64,000 nucleotides of DNA from Trema orientale (Eukaryota > Streptophyta > Magnoliopsida > Rosales > Cannabaceae), in NCBI GenBank assembly GCA_002914845.1, contig JXTC01000042.1, forward strand, positions 794,527-858,526. Direction: 5' to 3'. Each line of letters begins with the position of its first letter. The first letter of the stretch is position 1. A model generated the notes under the pieces. It was not told the DNA's origin and did not search any database. It saw only the letters and a list, made by a program, of their open reading frames with translations. Positions 49,107-60,835 of the stretch are shown here, piece by piece. The position numbers and the translations under genes were made by a program.

Positions 49107-49178
49107 GCGTTTGTAGTCCAACGGTTAGGATAATTGCCTTCCAAGCAATAGACCCGGGTTCGACTCCCGGCAAACGCA
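49107..49178 (+). tRNA. trnG-UCC: tRNA-Gly (anticodon UCC)
   Basis: A complete 72-nt cloverleaf: acceptor GCGTTTG pairs with CAAACGC, discriminator A, D arm TAGTCCAACGGTTAGGATA, anticodon stem TTGCC/AAGCAA region with anticodon TCC (CTTCCAA loop), T arm CCCGGGTTCGACTCCCGG. Internal promoter boxes A and B are intact and a T run lies about ten bases downstream. No CCA is encoded and no intron is present. It reads glycine codon GGA (and GGG by wobble). A nuclear gene is supported by surroundings. One pair in the acceptor is T-A where the common plant gene, as I recall, has C-G, so pairing is kept. Confidence 0.97.
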
Positions 49179-49279
49179 GCTTTACTAATTTTGACAAAAC
49201 CGAAAGGTTCATGATGTTCATCATATGTTGTTTACTACTTTTTCCCCTCCTCTTTTCAAAGGGTTCGCTTTGCATACAT

Positions 49280-49415
49280 AGGCCACAGTTACTCGACCAA
49301 TTTGTTCCTTTCGAGTTCGTTTGCATACATACGCAACACTAAATCTACCCTCAAATGGTTCATTTGGCCACAGTTACTCTGGCCACAGTTACTCGACCAA
49401 TTTGTTCCTTTCTAG
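49280..49415. repeat. Short local direct repeats (GGCCACAGTTACT)
   Basis: GGCCACAGTTACTCGACCAA with TTTGTTCCTTTC occurs at about 49281-49314 and again at about 49380-49413, with an extra partial unit at 49368-49379. A small local duplication between the tRNA and the kinase remnant. Confidence 0.7.
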
Positions 49416-49429
49416 CCGAACATCACATC

Positions 49430-49631
49430 CATTAAAACTAGGCCAGCTTTGTTTTGTTTTGTTTTTGGCTCAAAACTAGGCCAGTTTTGTTGCTAGTTAG
49501 TGTTTTTATTTGTGGCTTATGCACAATAACGATAACGCTGACAAATTTTCTACAATGGGATAACATTTCTTGAAGGGCTTCACAGGAAAGGTGAGTTTGT
49601 CCTATTGGTGACTAGTTCCAATGGCATCCAA
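49430..49631 (-). pseudogene. 3' fragment of a second lectin receptor kinase gene
   Basis: On the minus strand, 49631-49580 encodes WMPLELVTNRTNSPFL followed by a stop, matching the very end of the neighbouring kinase (GWMPLELINRTNLPFL). The sequence beyond the stop (49555 down to about 49430) also resembles the 3' flank of the intact kinase gene (50393 down to about 50280), including GTTAGTTAGT and ATGGGAT(A/T)ACATTT. Upstream coding sequence cannot be followed. It is therefore the leftover of a tandem duplicate, not a gene. Confidence 0.7.
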
Positions 49632-50411
49632 GTCAGACAGGCTTAGCAAAAGGCCGGTGGCTTCAACATATGCCTGTGATGTTGGAAAATCAAGAATACT
49701 TGGATGCTGCAGAAGAATACTTGTTCTTTTGTATCAGGACTTGTATAAGTTGGCATGTTATGGAAATTTAATTGTGATTCTTTTATGTTACTTAGTTGTG
49801 TGAAAATTACATCTAAGAGTGAGTTCAAGGAGTCAACGGAGTTGGAAGATCGAAAACATGACGATTTAGACGCAGATTTGGTCGAAGGCATACGAGGTTT
49901 TACTGAATCTGTTTTTGAGATACATTTATGCTCTAATTCTGTTTTAAAGTGAAAGTCTCAAATGTTGTGACGTCCGGTCATTTGGATACTTTGTTTCTAA
50001 TGTTGTGACATCAGGTACTTGTCAAGACGTTGAACCACTTTCTGAAATGCCTATGAGAATTTTTAACTGAATTTTCTAATTCCACACTAATATTCCTCTC
50101 TACACATTTGATGGATATATACACTAAAGCAGTAAAGTTCCAAATCTATCCCCTCAAATGCTGCAATTCAATATAATTACCTGACCACCAACTTCTTGTT
50201 TCATAGTTGAGCAACACTTCCCTAACGCAAAGAAAGTAACTAGCCAAATCCCAGAAAAACAAAACGAGGACATAGAACAATTGGCCAATTTTGTTCTTTG
50301 TATATATTACTGGTTTCGCTGTTAGTTAGTATTACACTCTGGTCTATGTACAATAGAACTGAACTTCTTTTTTTTTTTTTTTTTTTTTTAAAAAAATGGG
50401 ATTACATTTTT
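49632..50411. other. Spacer between kinase remnant and kinase gene
   Basis: Short frames (for example near 49755-49952) carry no recognisable domain. A T/A run at about 50367-50395 precedes the kinase stop codon on the plus strand. No gene can be supported. Confidence 0.4.
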
Positions 50412-52943
50412 TCAGGGGCTACTCAAGAAAGGTAGGTTAGTTCTGTTGATCAATTCCAGCGGCATCCAACCCTCCAAGATCTTGACTACCGTTGACATTG
50501 AGGGCCTCCTATTGCAGTCACCATCTGCACACCACATTCCGAGCCTCATCAAATCAATGGCTTCCTCCAAATGATTTTGCATATCCTCACTTCTACAGTC
50601 AACCATATCCCTCAGTTGGTTCTCAAAAGCCTTCTTTCCTAAAAGACTTAGCAAGTGTACATCCGAAGGAGGTTGTGAGTAGTCTAAGACCTTTCTTCCA
50701 CAAATGATTTCTAGCAAAACAATCCCAAAGCTAAAAACATCAGCTTTGACTGAGATCCTTGAGTGCTGCCACTCAGGGGCTTGATAGCCTGGAGTTCCTC
50801 TCCTTCCAATTATAACTTGACTGCTCGCATCTCTGTTGATCAGTTTCGACAATCCGAAATCGGAAAGTTTCGCACTGAAATTATCATCAAGTAGGATGTT
50901 ATGAGGCTTGACATCAAAATGAGCAATTTTGTTCCTGCACTCCTCATGTAGGTAAGTCAAGCCTTTAGCTACATCAATTACAATCTTTCTTTTTGTGTTC
51001 CAATCAAAAGCACCATCCATGTTCTGACAGAAAAGCCATTTGTCCAAAGACCCTTTACTCATATACTCATAAACTAACATCCTATGCTTTCTACTAGCAC
51101 AAAATCCAATCAGCCTTACCAAATTGATGTGATGAAGATTGCCTATCGTCTCAACTTCTGCTAAAAATCCTTGTGTTCCATGTCTATTATGAAGCCGCTT
51201 GACCGCAACTGGTGTTCCATTCTTTAGTACTCCTTTAAACACCGTTCCAAATCCACCTCGCCCCAGCAACTCAGAGAAATTTGATGTTGCGGAACATATC
51301 TCGTCGTATGAGAATCTCCTTGGAGTTTCTGACGATACCCGTTTGAGAAAACCATGATCCAACCAATCATCAAGTTTCTTCTTTTGCAATGCTAGCATGA
51401 ACACAACTATTGCCATCAGAAACACCAACACACATGCAAAAATAGTAAATAAAGTCATGCCGAAATAAGAACTATGGGAGGCTGAAGAGTTTGAATTCAC
51501 GTTTGATTGGGAAGTTAGTATCTTTATGTGTGATGATGAGCTGCAGAATCTAGAACTTGGTGTCTTCCTCAGGGTAAGAACATTTGGTGCCAAAAAACAG
51601 TAGCCTTTGGAGGAATGCTTGTTATACTCAAAGAAGGTAGCTTTGCAAGATGTATTCCTTTTGCAAGCATCAAGGCAGCTATCTTCATCGTCTATTCCTC
51701 GGATGGCTTTATTGTGATCACTACAACTGAAGTAGGAAAGATTTCCAAATTTTACAAGTCGGTATTCGTGATCAGATGTTCCTTCTGATGAAGCTTCATG
51801 AATCTGACGACATCCAAGTTCAGGAAATTGGCTGTTAATCGGTGTCAAGTACTTTTGGCCATCAACACCAACCGGACATGTGCACTTTCCACCTTCATTA
51901 CAGAGCCCATATCTTCCACACTTGAGGGGGAATTGACAATCATCTATTACTCCCTTAAAAAGATTGATTTCTTCCCACTTTTTCTCAGGCTCCCATCCAT
52001 AAACTCTAAGACCCCCATCAGTATCCAGCCTCATAATCTGAACAATAGTATTTGAATTTGAAGTTGTAAATGAATGCTGAAAAGTTATATTCCTAGACCT
52101 GGGCTGTGCCTTGTAATTCAAGGTGAAGTTTCCCTTCCTAAATTCTACAAATTCTAATACCGGGTTCCAGTATAGCATTTGATTCTTTGGAATATACCTA
52201 AAACTTAAAAGAGGACTCGAGTTTATATGTAAATAACTGGCTGGTTTATCACCTTCCGCAAAGGCAGACAAATGTGTTCTAGATTCTATGGAGAGGTAAA
52301 ACAAACCCCTGGTCATGTTTTTGGCTGAGATTCTTGAAATAATGCGTTTACCTCTGGTCAAAATCTGTCCCTCCAGAAGAGTATCTGTTAAATGGTCGAA
52401 AGACTGCCAGACTTTTCCACCGGTTGAATTGAACATAACCAAGTTGCCCTTTTCACTGATTCTCATGCCTGAAACCAAGATATCAGAAGTATTACTACAC
52501 CAAACAAGGTCACCTTTTGAGTTGAACAGCACCAAATTCCTGGAAGCAGAGAAACTGAGAGTTGCATTTGCTCCAACTGGATTGTCCCGATTTGCTGACC
52601 AAACTACTTGGGGAGGCTCTGTCACGATCATACCATTTGACATCTCCACAAATATGACAGCTAGGTAGCAAGAATCATGATCTATAGTTGACCAGCTACA
52701 AAAGAAACAGAACCCGAATCCGAATCCAATAGAGCTTGTATTTATTTTTCTCTCTTGCAGAAGTATGAAACGTGCCACTGAGCCATCTTTGAAATTTATT
52801 GTTGTAGGGAGGGACATCTCATTGTTGGTCCAATTTGAAGAACTGGGTAAGAGGTACAAAGTTGAGTTTAGATGAGCAATTGCAGCCCCAGTGTGAGAGC
52901 TCAAGGTGACTATTATTAGCAAGAAAAATCTGAGATAGGCCAT
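50412..52943 (-). CDS. G-type lectin S-receptor-like serine/threonine kinase
   Basis: 843 residues, single exon, complete. Residues 1-23 are a signal peptide. The ectodomain holds a bulb-type lectin part (about 85-200, with QVVWSANRDNPV), an S-locus-glycoprotein-like part (about 215-335), an EGF-like segment (C336, C342, C348, C354, C356) and a PAN-like part (about 390-470). A membrane span follows at about 494-519. The kinase starts near 554: glycine loop GRGGFG (561-566), lysine K582, HFDVKPHN (675-682, catalytic D677), DFG (695-697), APEW (722-725). The residue before the catalytic aspartate is Phe, so it is a non-RD kinase, a type often linked with immune receptors. All catalytic residues are present. 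It would sit in the plasma membrane and phosphorylate Ser/Thr of unknown partners; the ligand is unknown. At 843 residues it is normal in length for the family. A broken paralogue end lies 0.8 kb away. Confidence 0.93.
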   Translation of the reverse strand: MAYLRFFLLIIVTLSSHTGAAIAHLNSTLYLLPSSSNWTNNEMSLPTTINFKDGSVARFILLQERKINTSSIGFGFGFCFFCSWSTIDHDSCYLAVIFVEMSNGMIVTEPPQVVWSANRDNPVGANATLSFSASRNLVLFNSKGDLVWCSNTSDILVSGMRISEKGNLVMFNSTGGKVWQSFDHLTDTLLEGQILTRGKRIISRISAKNMTRGLFYLSIESRTHLSAFAEGDKPASYLHINSSPLLSFRYIPKNQMLYWNPVLEFVEFRKGNFTLNYKAQPRSRNITFQHSFTTSNSNTIVQIMRLDTDGGLRVYGWEPEKKWEEINLFKGVIDDCQFPLKCGRYGLCNEGGKCTCPVGVDGQKYLTPINSQFPELGCRQIHEASSEGTSDHEYRLVKFGNLSYFSCSDHNKAIRGIDDEDSCLDACKRNTSCKATFFEYNKHSSKGYCFLAPNVLTLRKTPSSRFCSSSSHIKILTSQSNVNSNSSASHSSYFGMTLFTIFACVLVFLMAIVVFMLALQKKKLDDWLDHGFLKRVSSETPRRFSYDEICSATSNFSELLGRGGFGTVFKGVLKNGTPVAVKRLHNRHGTQGFLAEVETIGNLHHINLVRLIGFCASRKHRMLVYEYMSKGSLDKWLFCQNMDGAFDWNTKRKIVIDVAKGLTYLHEECRNKIAHFDVKPHNILLDDNFSAKLSDFGLSKLINRDASSQVIIGRRGTPGYQAPEWQHSRISVKADVFSFGIVLLEIICGRKVLDYSQPPSDVHLLSLLGKKAFENQLRDMVDCRSEDMQNHLEEAIDLMRLGMWCADGDCNRRPSMSTVVKILEGWMPLELINRTNLPFLSSP

Positions 52944-54484
52944 AACCCTGTAATTCAGAGTGAAAATAAGTCTCCCTTTCTTGTGTAAAATGTTTTGCTT
53001 CTTAATTCAGCCTTTTAAAACTTAGACGCATCAGTAGTTTCAATCTACATCTTGGTTTTCTTGGTTTTGTAATCTTGGACTTTTTTACATGCTAGTTCTA
53101 ATTTGATTCTTTGGATCCACCGTACTAGAACATTGAAAACTAAGTTCATTTAGGCATAACTTAGCTTATATACAATGTTGTCCCTCGGAATAACCACCTG
53201 CAATGTATTTATATTGTCAAGTCAGTCAAACTGAAGTAGTGGAAGGACTTGGGCCATTTTCGTGAATACAAAGAAATGAGCCAAAAATAATGGCAATACT
53301 ACGCATATACATGATTTTGAAATAACGAGAGTTGTATCTATTATCTAGTATCTGAGAGTTGTTAGTTTTATCCTAGTTTCATTTTTTGTTGCTTATTTAG
53401 TGGACACTATCAGTAAATCTTGTGTGCTGCATAGATGACTCACGAATGAACCCGAAATCCTTTCCGAAGATCAGTTGCTACTAGTGTCAAGGCAGCCAAA
53501 GAGATTTTTCAGGAAAACACTTTAGTTTCACGATATCGATGAGCTTTTTGTACATCAGCGTAAAAAATAAAATAAAATAAAATAAGGCAAAGAGTATTTC
53601 AAGTATCGACAGTCTTACTAGGACAAGAAATTCAAACATAAAAGTAGATGCTAACTAAAGACCATTGAAACTGAGTTTCATGCAAGCTTTGCTCTTCAAT
53701 TCTTCCGCTCTTCTGCATATTGGCCTCTGAAAGGTGAGTCTTTTTCTCAAATCGGGGTGGCCTCTTTTTTTTTGGCTTAGCTTGCTCTCGGCCTCCTGAG
53801 GAATAATCACACCTTGGAGGAAAAACCCTGTATCTAAATCTGTCATAACGATAAGAGTATGCCATGTGCTTCTTCCAAAAGCTCTCCATTTTGAGTCATT
53901 TCAATAGTGTGATACCAGTGGGGATAGATTCAGTACTTCGGGTATCGTCACACACTGAAAATATTGCCCAATCTATGGACTGCGCAGCCGTGGAGAACAA
54001 GGTCGGAGAACTTGGCATTCCACAATCCGTGTGTTTAAAGACATGCTCCATACTATCTCCTCCCTCTTTTTCCCTTTAGATCATTAGCTTTTCTCCCTAT
54101 GCTAATGTCTCTCTCTATCAATAATTTTAACTTTAACTTTCTACTCTAATTGGAGAAGACAGAGGCATGGACGTTCTAGGAAATTTAGCAGAGCTTCCAG
54201 GCAACAATAACAATTAAAACAATAGAGAGTATAAATAACCATTAATAAGCTTGCAATCTAAATAATCAAAGAAGATTCCTCTTGGGTCCTAGAATGTGCT
54301 AAGCATATAACTAAATGCCAATTATAATCCTAAGAATGTTTTGAAGTGCAAGTCAATCACTTCGTTTCTACGAAGTTTTTTCTCCAGAGTTTAGATTCCA
54401 TTCATTCTACTAGTTTAGAATAAGACTTTCTAGATGAAGTAGCAACTTCTTAATGAAGAAAAATAACATTGTGCATAGTCTTAT
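52944..54484. other. Region upstream of the kinase gene
   Basis: Probable promoter side of the kinase (minus strand). An 85-codon frame at 53632-53889 (minus) starting MESFWKKHMAYS and rich in Lys/Arg/Pro has no recognisable domain, and I could not support it as a gene. No clear TATA box was chosen. Confidence 0.4.
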
Positions 54485-56700
54485 TGTCATGCCCTACTCT
54501 AAGAATGTACGCTGCGTACCTATAAGGTAAAACTTTATAGATATACAAATATCTCTCCATAGTCCATAAAAATAAAGAAGAATTAAACTTCAATAAATAT
54601 CTATAAATTATGTAAAACTCGATAATTTTATTATAACTCCAAATATTAGAAGTTGACTATACAAAGTACAAATTATAATCTTATAAGTTTGTACTAATCG
54701 ACCTTTCAAGTCTTTACAGTATCTCAACCAAAATGAATGACATTCCTTTTTCCACTCATGAACTCCAACGCATTCTAATTACCTAAACAAGTTCTCCGTT
54801 AGTGAATCTATTAACTGAAAATCTTTAAAACCTGAGAAAGAAAAATAAAAAAGGTGAACTAGAAGCCCAATAAGTAACCAGTAACCTTAAGTAGTTGGAT
54901 CAAACATATATAACCCAAAATCATTTAACAAATATTTTTAAAACAAATTTGATTTCAAAAATCAATACTCTTAAAAATATTCAAATCAAGTCATTTAGTA
55001 AATAATTTGACAAATATAAGTAATAAGTTTCCAATTCTGTCTTTTTGAATCCCTTTTAGTCAATAACAATTTCAATTATATTTCTCCGCAGTTTTTTGGC
55101 GACTATGGCCATACATAACCCATATGACTAGGTCCAAATGTGCCACAAATAACTATTGTGGCTGAGTCTGAATCTGCCATATATAACCCCTATAGTCGGG
55201 TCCGAATCTACTACATTTAACCCATGTAGCTAAGTCCACATTCAGTACGTATTGTCCACATATAACCCCTGTGGAATGGGTTCACATTACATAGTCACTG
55301 AAGATAGTTTCAAAATACTTATTATAATAACGAATTATAAATAATTTCACTTTCATCTCACTCTAAAACAATTTTCATGTAACAATATTCAATAACAATT
55401 TCACACACTTAATCTATATTTTAATACAAAAACAATAAGCAGGTCAACTCATGATTTATTTTATAAAAAATATTTTATGTTCCAAAAAAAAGATTTTCTT
55501 CAATAAAAGTTTTATTTGCCAAAACCATATTTTCTCTTAAAATCATATTCTCAAATAAAACACTTGATAAATATGAAATTATTAGAAACAATAAAACATT
55601 TAAATTCATGACAAAGAAAAACTACTAGAAAATATCAAAAATTATTTACCTCGTTCGCTTTTTCTATTTAACCAAAATAATCGTCATGACCTATAAAACA
55701 CCTATTATCATAATAAGAATCATGCACGATCATTAAACACTTAAGACACATCTTAAATCAAATTTAGAAAAATATCTATCCCGCTGCCCATGCATACGCG
55801 ACACATTCATTACACTATCTTGCATAATCTTGACATCATAAACTCATAACAATTCTAATTAAACTCTAAAAATTATAAAACCGAGCAAACAACTTCTACA
55901 AATGACGAGGGTCCTAAAAGTGCCAAAAATATGGCTGTGAGGTCCATAGGTGAGCCCCACGTAGCCGGACAATCTGCTACCACGTTTTGCTGATAATGCC
56001 GAAAATTTCAGATTTTTCCAAATTCGTAGTGCTCATTTTAAAAGGTTATAACTCTCTAGTTATAAGTCTATTTTTAATGAATTATATACTGTTGGAAAGT
56101 TTATCCAATAAGCTTTCAACCATACCAAATATGACCCAAGAAGATTAGTAGAAGACAATAAACAGCTGATTGCAATATCTACTGCGTTTTTTTTATCTTA
56201 GTACAAAACTCAAACATTCATAACTTTTAATCCACATATCTAAATCACACAATTTTGGTCTCGTTTTAAACCTTACAGTTAGAGAAATCGCTTAATTTAT
56301 AAATTATCCCCAAAATTATGATTGAAATAAATAGATGCTTAAAGAATTTTTAACCCCTAGATGATAAATTAACCTAAAAAATCCCCAATTAATAATACAA
56401 TACCTAATGGAATTGAGTTTATTACCTTAAGAGAGTGACAATCGACCTTCTTGTACTCTTTTCTATTCTCCCAAGCTCTTAGCCATTCTCTTCTTTTCTA
56501 CAAAGTGTATTACTTTTTTTTTTTCTCTGTCAGACTCTAAAAGATGATACGTATAGATTTTGCCAATAGTCTTTTAAAATTACTTAAATGTCCTTACCTA
56601 TTTAACTAAACCATTGGTCTTCTTTCTTTACCATTTTCTCTTTTATTTATTTATTTATTTATTTATTCTTATTATTTTTTAAAACATACGGGATATTACA
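54485..56700. mobile_element. 2.2-kb solo-LTR-like element
   Basis: It starts TGTCATGCCCTACTC and ends CGGGATATTACA (TG..CA) and has a perfect five-base duplication CTTAT (54480-54484 and 56701-56705). No gag-pol motif and no second LTR is visible, so recombination between two LTRs probably left this one. It includes a small array of about four diverged units of 45-50 bases built on CCATATATAACCCCTATAG-like words (55103-55285), each with inverted arms such as CCACATATAACCCCTGTGG. Confidence 0.83.
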
Positions 56701-56705
56701 CTTAT

Positions 56706-59700
56706 ATCATTTAACCATGGTCAGATTGTAATATAAATAATATTAATATAATTTTCTCTTCAACCTATATCCGAATCTATTGTTTTTCTTTTCTTTTCAT
56801 AGATTTTGTGTGTGTATAAATACATATAACATTCTAAATAACACTGGAAATTTGCAGTTTCAAAGCAATTAAAAACATGAAATTAAATATCGTTGATTTC
56901 TTAATGTCATAATGGTGCAAAATAAAACCAGTGGTTCTTTGAGACTAACAACATGATAATAGTAGCGAGGAACATTATTACGATCATGTGATTAGAAAAA
57001 GACATGCTAGAGGGTGACTTCAGAGATGTAAAGCTCAAGACAGTGGTAGAAAACATTAGGAAGTAAACCCCCTAAGGCCCTAATCCATCAAAATACAGAG
57101 AATGGGCATTCAAAACCACTCAAAATACTTGCAAATTCGGTGAAGCATTCCATCAAACACTTGGTATACAATTTTTTAGCATATTCTTGATTGAAATAAA
57201 ATTAATTATATTTGTAGATTGTTAAGGAATATCGTGAATCTATAAGAAATTTACACAAAATCTCAAGAAAAAGAGGAAGAATAAAACATTTTGAGAAAGA
57301 AGGAAGAGCCCTACCGAGCCTGTGTTTAAGAATCTGCCGATTCAAATGCATCCAAGGAAGAAGATGAAAATGGTTTTTACCCACCATTGAAGGACTTTGG
57401 GTTGCACTCAGAAGTAGAAACCGGCGTTTGACGATCTGTAGCTCATCGTTTCAAGATTGACCACCGATAAATGAGGTGGCAGTGGAAGAGGGACCAGTGG
57501 CGGAGAAGGTCTCGACTGGGGAGGAGGCTAGACTCGACAATGAAGGTCCGAAGCGGAGGTGGTAGGTGGTGGTCTCATTGGGTTCTGGTTAGGTTTGAAA
57601 ATGGAGGTTTAAGGAGAACGGTTTGAAAGATCTCTCTGGTTTAGCAGTTAGCCCGATAAATTTTCCAAGGTAGGATTTTAAATTCCTCACTTATTTTTGC
57701 GGAAAGTAAAATCCTTGAAAGTAAATAGCTCATTTCTTTTGTCCTTTTTCCCATAATTCTCCCTTAATATTTTTTTCCTCTTTCTTTTCTCAAAATCCAA
57801 ACACCCTCGTTTTTTTTTTTTTTTTTTTTTTTCACCAAAATCCAGGATCCAAAGAGTTTAGGCAAAACTAAATAGATGGGGATCTCAGCTGCTTCCATCT
57901 TTCATAGTTATAACTTACAGAATGAATCTAATAGTTTGGTTAGGCTATTGAACTAACAAAAAGATTTCCAGGCTATTGAATTATATGTTCAAAAGAAAAA
58001 AAAGAAAAAAAAAAACTCAAAACTCAACAAAGTTCCACATTGAAAAGAAACTTAAGTTTCTCCTCAAATTTCTTTATAAAAGGGAGTCGAATTTAATTAC
58101 TAACTATTGAAGTGAAGTTTTGATGCATTTCATTTTTGTTCAATCTTCTTCTTTAATGAGAGGGTATCAGTTGTAACTTATCTATTTTTGTTTTTAATAG
58201 TTTGGGTGCAATTATAATCTGAATCTAGTTGCTTTTACATAAATCATTTCTATTAATGAGTCTATTAGATAAATCATTTTTATTAATGAGTCTATTTTAA
58301 TTCTCTCCCTATTTTAGTCACATTTGGATAAAAATATTTACCCTAATTTCCTCCTTGAAGTTGTAGTGACAATTTTGAGTGAATTCTCAATGGATGATCA
58401 AATTGACACCTCCACCTCTATAACTGAAATGACTAATCAGCTTTTCTATACACTCCTTATTGGTTAATATCATTCTACTTTTATTGGAAATGTTTCTTCC
58501 TCATGCATTGAAACACCAATTTCCACTATATTCTCTTAGAAAAACTTTACCATGTATTGAAGGAACAATAGCTAGCAATTTTTTCTTTTGTCTCTCAAAA
58601 AGAGAAAAAAAAAATGCGAGCAAATTCCTTTTGTTATAAGAAAAAATAAACAAGAAAAACAAAAGAAAATGAGAAAAAAAATCTAAAAATTTATACATTA
58701 TAAACAAGAAAACCTAAAACTTACTAGTAGAGTTGGTGCATATATGCTTTGTTCTCTCATTTAATATATACAAACATGTATTACTTTTTTTTGTTTGTGT
58801 ATTTATCACGTCTTGAACTCTGGGCTAGTATTGGTAGAATGAGAAGTTCCCTTGATTTAGAAATTCCAAGTTTAATTATAAAAATGTCAAAAAAGTTTCA
58901 AAGTTAAAAGACAATTGTATCTCAAAAAGTAGCAAAAATATCAATCAATCAACAAATCCCATAATTTTATGAAGACCATTAAGCATATTAAACATAGATC
59001 GAATCATAATACTAACCATAATTGAAATGCATACATTATCATCATCATTGTGTGGCACATTAAGTATACATACATAATATGTTAAGTTAGTCATCTTGTT
59101 TCAATGTTTATTAAGTTTATTAAAACCAAAATAGAAACATAATCGAAATCTAATCAACTACTATCACGACTCGAACCCCTGACTAGTAGCAAAATGGGGA
59201 TTTTACAAAAATTATTGGGCTAAGTTTTATAATTTCAAAGTCCTCATAAAACGACAATGATTTTCAAAGAAACAACACTTTTACAAGAATTCATATTTAC
59301 AAAATCTTTAACCATAATTAAAACTCTCATATATCTACTTATAAATATTAAAAATCAATGGCTAAATAAATAATAGGAAACCGGAAAAATACCAATAAAC
59401 AAGATGATACGAGCTCAGCAGAAATGCTAGAACTATAATTGAACAACACGAGTAACTTCATTGGCCAATCGAATATCTAACGCAACAACTAGACCTGGAG
59501 GAGAGGGAAAGTAAGGGTGAGCAAGTAAATGCTCAGTAGAGATTCGATTATAGATTTTTATTAATTCTTGTATAATTAGTGACATATTCAAAAATCGTTT
59601 CTCAAAAACCCACTTATAAAATAGTTGTTCAAAGGTTCATAAAATTCTAAACTCTTATCAAATATATTCCAAAGTCCAAAGGTTCACCAAAATTCGACAC

Positions 59701-60010
59701 CTTTGTTAAATACAATTACAAGTCCAAAAGTTCACAAAAATTCTAAACTTTTGTCAAATATATTTCCAAAATAAGTATATATCTATACTGTCAGGCATAG
59801 AACAATGCAATACACTCATGATAATATGTTCGAGATATTCAAATGGAACACCTGTAAGTCCAATCACCCTATTTGGGTATCGTAAGTCCAAGCACCCTCC
59901 TTGGGTATCGTAAGTCTACGATAGTGTCAGTCTTATGAATACGTGTAATGCTATATGAATGACATTGATGAGATTATGTACCATTTATTTCAAAACTGTT
60001 GTGAAAAATT
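56706..60010. other. Degenerate repeat-derived region; no gene
   Basis: A GC-richer patch at 57420-57600 is not open in any frame beyond short stretches. From about 59162 (TATCACGACTCGAACCCC) the sequence resembles the start of the 54485-56700 LTR type with a mutated TG, and includes CCAATCACCCTATTTGGG / CCAAGCACCCTCCTTGGG repeats (59858-59910), but no matching right end or duplication was found. Poly-T at 57810-57832. Confidence 0.4.
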
Positions 60011-60835
60011 TGTAAACGCAAGTGCATGCTATCGTAACAAGTAATATAATGATGAGTAAAGATATCATTACCACGAAGATTGATTAACTAAATAAAGAAA
60101 AACAAAAATAAAAATAAAAAAAAAGCAAAATAATAAATCAAATAAATTGCTGGAAAAATATCTGAAGAAAAGTACCAATGTGAAATAACCTAAGACACCA
60201 ATTTCACCTTCTCATTCCTCTTAATTTTCTATTATTTCTTTGTAACCCAATTAATTTACCCAGGTGCTAATTAGAAACTCATAACGTATGTTACTAATCT
60301 CTTCTAAAACTTAATAATAATATCTTCTCTTAATAATTTATTATACTATGCAAATTGAATTAAGCAAAAGACTTACTAATATCTATGATTTCTATTAAAA
60401 TTGCATAAACCTATAAGTATATTCCTATCTCATACAATTTATGTTATTCTATTCATTGACATATTCTAAACCTCCTCTTCCACTTCAGTATAGAAATGCC
60501 TAATCAATTAACTGAGTGATCAATACAATTAAGAGTATTAAGCAAAAATAAAATAAACACTTGGTAATATAAAGAAAATTAGAATTAAAAATAAACTAAG
60601 AAAAATTAAGAATCGTGGTCAGGATCCATTAATATCCTAGAAACAAAAACCTAGTTCATAATTAAAATAATAAAACTAATAATAAAAAGTTGTGACATAA
60701 TTAAAAACTGCAAATAAAAACTAAACAAACGAGAGAGTTGAACAGGGTTGTGAATGATTAAGAACAGTTGCAAGCCCCTTCTTCCAATTTGGCCTCTAAT
60801 TGCTCTCCATATTAATCTCTCTTAATTCGCTATAG
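60011..60835. repeat. LTR-like repeat fragment related to the 42190-43713 element
   Basis: It begins TGTAAACGCAAGTGCATGCTA and continues with GATATCATTACCACGAAG, an A-rich zone and pyrimidine-rich blocks, the layout of the 42190-43713 element. The right end and a target duplication were not found; it is probably truncated. Confidence 0.4.

Noticed and set aside
49082-49342. Frames of 85-86 codons on both strands over the tRNA
   Set aside because: They lie across the tRNA gene in opposite directions and are artefacts.
53632-53889. 85-codon basic frame upstream of the kinase
   Set aside because: No recognisable domain, no neighbouring exons, and a second overlapping frame of similar length on the same strand; could be chance.
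57420-57640. GC-rich first exon of a gene on the minus strand
   Set aside because: No frame stays open long enough and no following exon was found.
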